The translations under genes were made by a program, and so were the position numbers. Positions 58,748 to 64,000 of a DNA stretch of 64,000 nucleotides are shown one piece after another. Every line of letters starts with the position of its first letter. The stretch's first letter is position 1. Source of the DNA: Alteromonas sp. KUL42 (GTDB lineage Bacteria > Pseudomonadota > Gammaproteobacteria > Enterobacterales > Alteromonadaceae); the NCBI RefSeq assembly GCF_006538325.1, contig NZ_BJKK01000003.1:62001-126000 (forward strand), in the 5' to 3' direction. The notes under the pieces were generated by a model. That model had not been told where the DNA came from and made no database searches. It saw nothing but the letters and a program-made list of their open reading frames with translations.

Positions 58748-60301
58748 ATGAGTCAAGATCAAACACAGATAGAAGAAACAGAACACCACCTCGATTTAAG
58801 AAACTTAAGATTAGACGATTACAACGACGTCAAAGCCTTAATGGATGAGGTTTATGCGAATGTAGGTGGCGCTTGGCCCTATACCAACTACAAAGCGCAA
58901 GTGACGACGTTTCCCGATGGACAAATTTGTATTGAAGACAAGGGGAAAGTGGTTGCTTTCGCCATCTCGGTGATTGTTGACTATGACCAATTTGGTGACA
59001 AGCATTCTTATGACGAAATTACTGGCGATGCTTATTTAACGACACACGATCCAAATGGCGATGTACTTTACGGCGTTGAAGTGATTGTATCGCCTGAATA
59101 CCGAGGTTTGCGTTTGGGCAGACGCCTTTATGAAGCACGTAAAGAGCTATGTCGAAATCTCAATTTAAAATCAATTATGGCTGGGGGGCGCATACCCAAT
59201 TATAAAAACTACGCCCATCAGTTGTCGCCGTACGACTACATCGAACAAGTTAAGTTGAAAGACATATACGACCCAATTTTAACGTTTCAGTTGTCTAACG
59301 GCTTTGAAGTAAAACAGGTGATGACCGCTTATTTACCAGAAGATGAAGCATCTAAGGGTTACGCGACATTGCTTCAATGGCACAACATTTATTACGAACC
59401 GGGAACACCCTCTCTTATCGCAAGTAGAAAATCCAGTGCGCGAATCGGCTGTATTCAGTGGCAAATGCGTTATTTCAACAATGTAGAAGAACTATTACAA
59501 CAAGTGGAATATTTTGTTGATGCACTCTCTGACTACTCTTGCGATGTAGCCCTATTTCCTGAGTTCTTCAATGCACCGCTCATGGGGCTAAGTCCGTCAG
59601 ATTCCTCCATTGATGCAATTTGGCACTTAGCAACCTATACCGATGAAATACTTACAGCAATTTCGCATCTTGCGGTTTCTTATAATATTACCATTATCGC
59701 AGGCTCTGTTCCTGTAGTGGAAAATGAAGAACTTTACAATGTAAGTTACATTTGCAAACGCGATGGTACCATTGAAAGCCAGTACAAATTGCATCCCACA
59801 CCGCATGAAAAAGAAGACTGGATAATGAAAGGAGGTAATAGCCTAAAAGTATTTGATACTGACTTTGGTAAAATTGGCGTATTAATTTGTTATGACGTCG
59901 AATTTCCTGAACTCGCTAGAGTGTTGTCAGAACAGGAAATGCAAATACTGTTTGTCCCCTTCTGGACCGACACCAAAAATGGCTATTTGCGTGTACGCCG
60001 TTGCGCGCAAGCTCGCGCCATTGAAAACGAATGCTATGTTGCAATTGCAGGTAGCGTAGGTAACTTGCCCAAAGTTGACAATGTAGATATCCAGTATGGT
60101 CAAACCGCGGTGTTTTCACCGAGTGACTTTGCGTTTCCTCACGATGCCATCGTATCGGAAACCACTCCCAATACGGAAATGACCTTAATTGTCGACTTGG
60201 ATTTAGACAAACTCACCAAATTGCAAAACGAAGGTTCAGTTAGAAACTACTTAGATCGTCGCCGAGATCTCTACCGCGTAGAGTGGATTGGCGATAAATA
60301 A
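58748..60301 (+). CDS. GNAT acetyltransferase-carbon-nitrogen hydrolase fusion protein
   Basis: The 517-residue protein has an N-terminal GNAT domain (about 15-220, VEVIVSPEYRGLRLGRRLYEARKEL) and a C-terminal nitrilase-superfamily domain (about 230-500) with the Glu-Lys-Cys triad: PEFFNAP, QYKLHPTPHEKE and VLICYDVEFPE. The Bacillus YhcX-type two-domain proteins have this layout. The GNAT might acetylate an amine and the hydrolase cleave an amide, but no substrate can be inferred. No clear ribosome-binding site is seen before ATG 58748; the start sits at the expected N-terminus. Confidence 0.9.
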   Translation: MSQDQTQIEETEHHLDLRNLRLDDYNDVKALMDEVYANVGGAWPYTNYKAQVTTFPDGQICIEDKGKVVAFAISVIVDYDQFGDKHSYDEITGDAYLTTHDPNGDVLYGVEVIVSPEYRGLRLGRRLYEARKELCRNLNLKSIMAGGRIPNYKNYAHQLSPYDYIEQVKLKDIYDPILTFQLSNGFEVKQVMTAYLPEDEASKGYATLLQWHNIYYEPGTPSLIASRKSSARIGCIQWQMRYFNNVEELLQQVEYFVDALSDYSCDVALFPEFFNAPLMGLSPSDSSIDAIWHLATYTDEILTAISHLAVSYNITIIAGSVPVVENEELYNVSYICKRDGTIESQYKLHPTPHEKEDWIMKGGNSLKVFDTDFGKIGVLICYDVEFPELARVLSEQEMQILFVPFWTDTKNGYLRVRRCAQARAIENECYVAIAGSVGNLPKVDNVDIQYGQTAVFSPSDFAFPHDAIVSETTPNTEMTLIVDLDLDKLTKLQNEGSVRNYLDRRRDLYRVEWIGDK

Positions 60302-60542
60302 TGCAGTCATTTTTAGCAGTTGACTTTGCGCATATCGACGATGTGTTTGTGTTTGAATTTAAGCCGTGGCAATTGGCTTAAATTAGCGATAACATGTCAT
60401 TGCGCGCAAATAAAAAAGTTTTTCTTCGATTAACAGCTTTTAACGTAAATTTAGATATGAAAGACCTGTAACAAAAGGTACTTACGTGAAACGCTTAAAA
60501 CCTATATCGGGAAATACTACCAAGAGAGAATTTTGATTTACT

Positions 60543-61352
60543 ATGGCAAATAATTCAAAGAACGACGATTTTCCTACCATCAGATTGGATGAAGAGGACC
60601 GTCGTGATTATCAAGCAAAAAAGCAAGCTGCCCCTTCTAAAGCGCCTGCTCAGTCTTCATTATCTTCAACGAGTTCCGCTTCACAAGCACCGTCTAGCGG
60701 CAATGGTATATGGATAACGTTTGTAGCAATGATTGCCCTAGTTGCATGTGGTGGCTGTTATTACTTATATACGTTGCTAGAGCAGCAAAAAGCAGTAGCC
60801 CTTGAAGCAGACAAGCGCATTATGCAATTGGAAAACAAGTTGTCTGCTACCGGCGAAGAAATTGGCGAATCAACAGTTGCCCTACAAGTCAAAGTAACCG
60901 AATTGACCAATAAAACGGCTGAGTTGTGGGAGCAAATGGACAAGCTATGGGCCTCGGCTTGGCGCAGAAACCAAAAAGAAATAGCCGATATGGGTGACCG
61001 CATAGGTAATGTTCAAACAGCGCTTAATAAGAATATTAACGGTGTTTCCGACGAAATAAAAGCGCAAGAAGCAGCAATGGGCTCGGTAAGAAATCAGCTC
61101 GCTTCAATTGCTGATGAGTTACTGGCTGTTAATGTACAGCTAGAACAAGCTCTTGGTGATAAAGAGTCTGCTCAACAAAGCGTGCGCAATCTCACTGACA
61201 AAATATCAGTGTTAGAGCAACGTAATGCGACGTTGTCAGGACGTATCTCTAGCCTTGAGAATGAAATTAGAGATATTGCGACAAAAGTGGTAAGTAGCAG
61301 CAAAGCAGCAAATACTCCCCCTACTTCACCAACACTAACAGGTAACCCGTAA
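60543..61352 (+). CDS. Coiled-coil inner-membrane protein
   Basis: The 269-residue protein has a charged cytoplasmic N-terminus with a Ser/Ala/Pro-rich linker (residues about 28-52), one membrane helix (about 55-77, IWITFVAMIALVACGGCYYLY) and a long C-terminal coiled coil (about 80-255) rich in Glu, Lys, Ala and Leu/Val heptads, probably periplasmic. No catalytic motif is seen. It is separated from the upstream enzyme gene by 241 bases and from rluF by 160. It may be a structural or division-linked protein; the family was not recognised. Confidence 0.75.
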   Translation: MANNSKNDDFPTIRLDEEDRRDYQAKKQAAPSKAPAQSSLSSTSSASQAPSSGNGIWITFVAMIALVACGGCYYLYTLLEQQKAVALEADKRIMQLENKLSATGEEIGESTVALQVKVTELTNKTAELWEQMDKLWASAWRRNQKEIADMGDRIGNVQTALNKNINGVSDEIKAQEAAMGSVRNQLASIADELLAVNVQLEQALGDKESAQQSVRNLTDKISVLEQRNATLSGRISSLENEIRDIATKVVSSSKAANTPPTSPTLTGNP

Positions 61353-61512
61353 GAAAAATTCACAGAGCAAGTTGGTAATGTGATTGCCAATGTGCCCAGT
61401 TTATTTGTAAATGTTTTACTTTATTGGCCCCAACCAAAGTCTGTGGTTTGGGGCTATATGAGTAACGCAATATTGTAATTCCCCATCTTAAAACCCCAGG
61501 ACAAGTTGCAAA

Positions 61513-62250
61513 ATGAGTGAACAAGCGCCAAAGCGTTTAAATAAATATATTAGTGATACCGGTCTATGTTCTCGCCGAGAAGCAGACAAACTCATTGAAC
61601 AAAATCGAGTCACCATCAACGACAAGTTGCCTGAGCTAGGAACAAAAGTTATACCGTCAGACACGGTAAAAGTGGATGGTAAGGTTGTTGGTGCCGTTGC
61701 CACTGACAAATCAGACCGAGTTTACATTATTTACAATAAACCCATTGGAATAACCTGTACTACTGAACGCCATGTCAAAGGTAACATCATTGATGCCATT
61801 GGACACAAAGCGCGTATCTTTCCCGTTGGACGATTAGATAAACCCTCTGAAGGACTCATTATCTTAACCAGCGATGGTGATATTGTTAATAAAATCCTGC
61901 GTGCCGAGAATGCTCACGATAAGGAATATGAAGTAACAGTAAATCAACCTATCAGTGAGCGTTTCGTTAAACGAATGGCGCGAGGCGTACCAATATTAGG
62001 CACGGTGACAAAACCTTGTATTGTAAAGCCCACGGGTCGAGATAAGTTTACCATTATCCTTACTCAAGGGTTAAACCGCCAAATACGTCGTATGTGTGAA
62101 TTTTTAGGGTACGAAGTGACTAAATTAAAACGCAATCGAATTATGCATTTAGAGCTTGGAAATTTACGCCCAGGTCAATGGCGAAATTTAACAGAACAAG
62201 AACTTTCAACACTTCAATCGGCCGTTCAAAATTCAAGCAAAACAGCCTAG
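61513..62250 (+). CDS. rluF: 23S rRNA pseudouridine(2604) synthase
   Basis: RluF makes pseudouridine at 23S rRNA position 2604. The 245-residue protein has the S4-like RNA-binding opening RLNKYISDTGLCSRREADK, then the RluB/E/F-type catalytic motif VGRLDKPSEGLIILT with the catalytic Asp, and the QGLNRQIRRMCEFLGY region. It aligns with E. coli RluF without its long basic C-terminal tail. ATG 61513 has AGGACAAG upstream. Confidence 0.94.
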   Translation: MSEQAPKRLNKYISDTGLCSRREADKLIEQNRVTINDKLPELGTKVIPSDTVKVDGKVVGAVATDKSDRVYIIYNKPIGITCTTERHVKGNIIDAIGHKARIFPVGRLDKPSEGLIILTSDGDIVNKILRAENAHDKEYEVTVNQPISERFVKRMARGVPILGTVTKPCIVKPTGRDKFTIILTQGLNRQIRRMCEFLGYEVTKLKRNRIMHLELGNLRPGQWRNLTEQELSTLQSAVQNSSKTA

Positions 62251-62366
62251 AGCGTAATGACCTTTCTTTGATAGTACATGAGCTTAACTTTATTGTTTAT
62301 CCTATTGGTGCAATTCATTCTATGGTCTACATTTAATACATATTATTTTGTTTATATGTAAATATT

Positions 62367-64000
62367 TTGGAAAACAGCCATCATCATTATTTTTCACTAG
62401 ACAGTTTTGAGCAGAGCACTGAATTAGTCGCAATTTACGACCCAGTATTCGTTGTTACATCTGTTCTCATTGCGGTAATTGCATCACTCATTTCTTTTTC
62501 ATTGTCTGCACGTACCGCAAAATCAGACTTTAAGAACGAGAGAGCTATTTGGTCCGTAGCTGCCGCTTGTTTCTTAGGCTTTGGTATATGGGCGATGCAT
62601 TTCGTAGGCATGATCGCCTATACCTTACCCATTGAAGTATCGTATGACCCGCTTATTACGCTCGTATCAATAATTCCTGCTATTTTCGCTAGTCTAATAG
62701 TCGTGGCTTATCACCCTGAAAAATCACGTAACCTTTGGTTAAGCAGCTTACTCATGGGTGTGGGAATAGGCAGTATGCATTATGTCGGCATGATGGCATT
62801 GAAGATGAATGCTGCAATGGTTTACAACGGTTGGCTATTCTCATTATCCGTTATAGTGGCGGTTGTGTTATCAGGTATTTCACTTAAAGCACACGAACTG
62901 GTGATGCGTAGAAAGAGGAAGATATCGAGGCAAATACTCCCCGCCTTTATCATGGGTAGTGCAATTTCAGGCATGCACTATACAGGCATGTTGTCTATGC
63001 ATGTCTTTCCCCTCGCCACCACCGTTCTATCTGAAGAACAACATCACAAAGAGTTAGCCTATCTTGTGATGTTTATGGTTGCTTTCTTTTCCATTATTTT
63101 CATTTTGCTACTTGAACTTAGGGTTCGGACACTATCAGCAGACCGCTTTACAGCGGTTTTAAGCACCGTTCAAGAAGGTGTTATTACTTTTGACCGTGAC
63201 GGCAAATTGGAATTCGTAAACCCTGCAGCCCTCGCCATGTTTGATTACCAAATTAGAGAAATGAAGTTCAAAAGAGTAACCGATCTCGTCAATGCTGCAA
63301 GTGGAAGTAATGTCACGCTATTGAATGAAGTAGCAAAAGTATCTGGCAGCCATATTGTTAAAAATATCCCTCAGCGCATTGAAGGTATAAGAAAAAATGG
63401 AAGCGTGTTTCCTATGTCACTTCTGGTAAATAAACTTCCGGGAAACCATCAAGCGTTTGTCTGCACAGTGAAAGACTTGTCAGATATTAAAAACCAAGAA
63501 GTATTTGCTCAAACTGTTTTTGACACGCTCCCAGATATGCTTTTTGTCAAAAGTGCCGAGGATTTAACCTTCACCCATGTCAATGACCAAGTGAGCCGTG
63601 TTTTTGGCAAGGCAAAAAGCGAAATGGTAGGCCTGACCGATTTTGATATTTTTAAGCGTGATGAAGCAGAAAAAGTACTCGAGTCAGACATGCGCATTCT
63701 GAATAAAGAAATAAAAGAAAGTTGTGAGGAGCATCCCTACACTATAAATGGTGTTGAACGCTTCTTAGAAACTAAAAAAGTTGTCATTCACGATGCTAAT
63801 AACAAGCCACAGTACATCCTATCGCTTACCGAAGATATTACCGAGTTACGAAAGACACAGAAAAAGTTAGAGGCACTGAACAAGCGAATGTCACTAGCTG
63901 CTGATGTTGCTCATATAGGAGTGTGGGAGTGGAACTTAGAAAATAATGAGCTTATTTGGGATGACTGGATGCACAGAATTTACAGTGTTCCTAAGCATGA
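62367..64000 (+). CDS. MHYT-PAS signalling protein, cut at window end
   Basis: The open frame runs off the window after 544 codons. The N-terminal MHYT domain has seven membrane helices with three copies of the motif (AMHFVGM, SMHYVGM, GMHYTGM), proposed to sense a diatomic gas through bound copper. At least two PAS domains follow (from about residue 265) and a third begins at the end (AADVAHIGVWEWNL). The C-terminal output is not visible; GGDEF/EAL or histidine kinase outputs are typical. The start is a TTG at 62367, the only start codon between the upstream stop and the domain, with no good ribosome-binding site, so the true start is uncertain. Confidence 0.88.
   Translation, partial: MENSHHHYFSLDSFEQSTELVAIYDPVFVVTSVLIAVIASLISFSLSARTAKSDFKNERAIWSVAAACFLGFGIWAMHFVGMIAYTLPIEVSYDPLITLVSIIPAIFASLIVVAYHPEKSRNLWLSSLLMGVGIGSMHYVGMMALKMNAAMVYNGWLFSLSVIVAVVLSGISLKAHELVMRRKRKISRQILPAFIMGSAISGMHYTGMLSMHVFPLATTVLSEEQHHKELAYLVMFMVAFFSIIFILLLELRVRTLSADRFTAVLSTVQEGVITFDRDGKLEFVNPAALAMFDYQIREMKFKRVTDLVNAASGSNVTLLNEVAKVSGSHIVKNIPQRIEGIRKNGSVFPMSLLVNKLPGNHQAFVCTVKDLSDIKNQEVFAQTVFDTLPDMLFVKSAEDLTFTHVNDQVSRVFGKAKSEMVGLTDFDIFKRDEAEKVLESDMRILNKEIKESCEEHPYTINGVERFLETKKVVIHDANNKPQYILSLTEDITELRKTQKKLEALNKRMSLAADVAHIGVWEWNLENNELIWDDWMHRIYSVPKH

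Overview
The window looks like chromosomal DNA from a marine gammaproteobacterium of the Alteromonas type. Support comes from the close match of PurB, PpsA, SmpB, RluF, RoxA and YgiQ to gammaproteobacterial forms, the tmRNA tag ANDETYALAA, several TonB receptors, a GlyGly-CTERM nuclease, a PEP-CTERM-like protein and moderate GC. No phage, transposase, integrase, CRISPR array, rRNA or tRNA was seen. The only stable RNA gene recognised is tmRNA.

Layout. 1-3.6 kb: end of purB, a small class III cyclase-like protein, the ribosomal oxygenase roxA and a GNAT acetyltransferase. 3.7-8.4 kb: a DUF4826-like protein, a small membrane protein, a molybdenum hydroxylase pair of the isoquinoline oxidoreductase type (large subunit frameshifted) and a 49-residue small protein. 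8.7-12.2 kb: ppsA and its regulator ppsR, divergent. 12.2-16.1 kb: a TPR protein, a PEP-CTERM-like exported protein and a TPR-sulfotransferase. 16.2-21.7 kb: a TonB receptor facing away from a BetT-type transporter followed by a MarR regulator. 21.8-25.1 kb: rnfH, ratA, smpB, an old yellow enzyme and ssrA. 25.1-29.8 kb: a Baeyer-Villiger monooxygenase, HMG-CoA reductase and a GAF-GGDEF diguanylate cyclase.

30.0-40.6 kb is the most interesting part. Eight same-strand genes with overlapping or nearly touching ends encode a TonB receptor, a VTT (TVP38/DedA-like) membrane domain fused to a mercuric-reductase-like flavoprotein, a DUF547 protein, a YnjB-YnjC-YnjD ABC importer, a YnjF-type CDP-alcohol phosphatidyltransferase and a fatty acid hydroxylase family protein. 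E. coli has VTT proteins (ydjX, ydjZ) beside ynjABCDEF, so the association is probably functional; here it gains an outer-membrane receptor, a redox domain and a second lipid enzyme.

40.7-48.7 kb: a small membrane protein, an EVE protein, YgiQ, and a Fur-box-preceded siderophore receptor operon ending in a frameshifted PepSY protein. 48.8-51.1 kb: ahpC-ahpF. 51.4-58.4 kb: a DUF2252 protein, the extracellular nuclease ExeM, a TPR protein with a degenerate receiver domain and a 2OG-Fe(II) oxygenase. 58.7-64 kb: a GNAT-nitrilase fusion, a coiled-coil membrane protein, rluF and the start of an MHYT-PAS signalling protein cut by the window end.

A cross-cutting observation is that four genes are interrupted by what looks like one extra base in an A/T run of 6 or 7. 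Each is repaired exactly by removing one base, which suggests base-calling errors in the assembly or unusually frequent homopolymer mutation. Functional statements are inferences from motifs and family knowledge; no database search was run.
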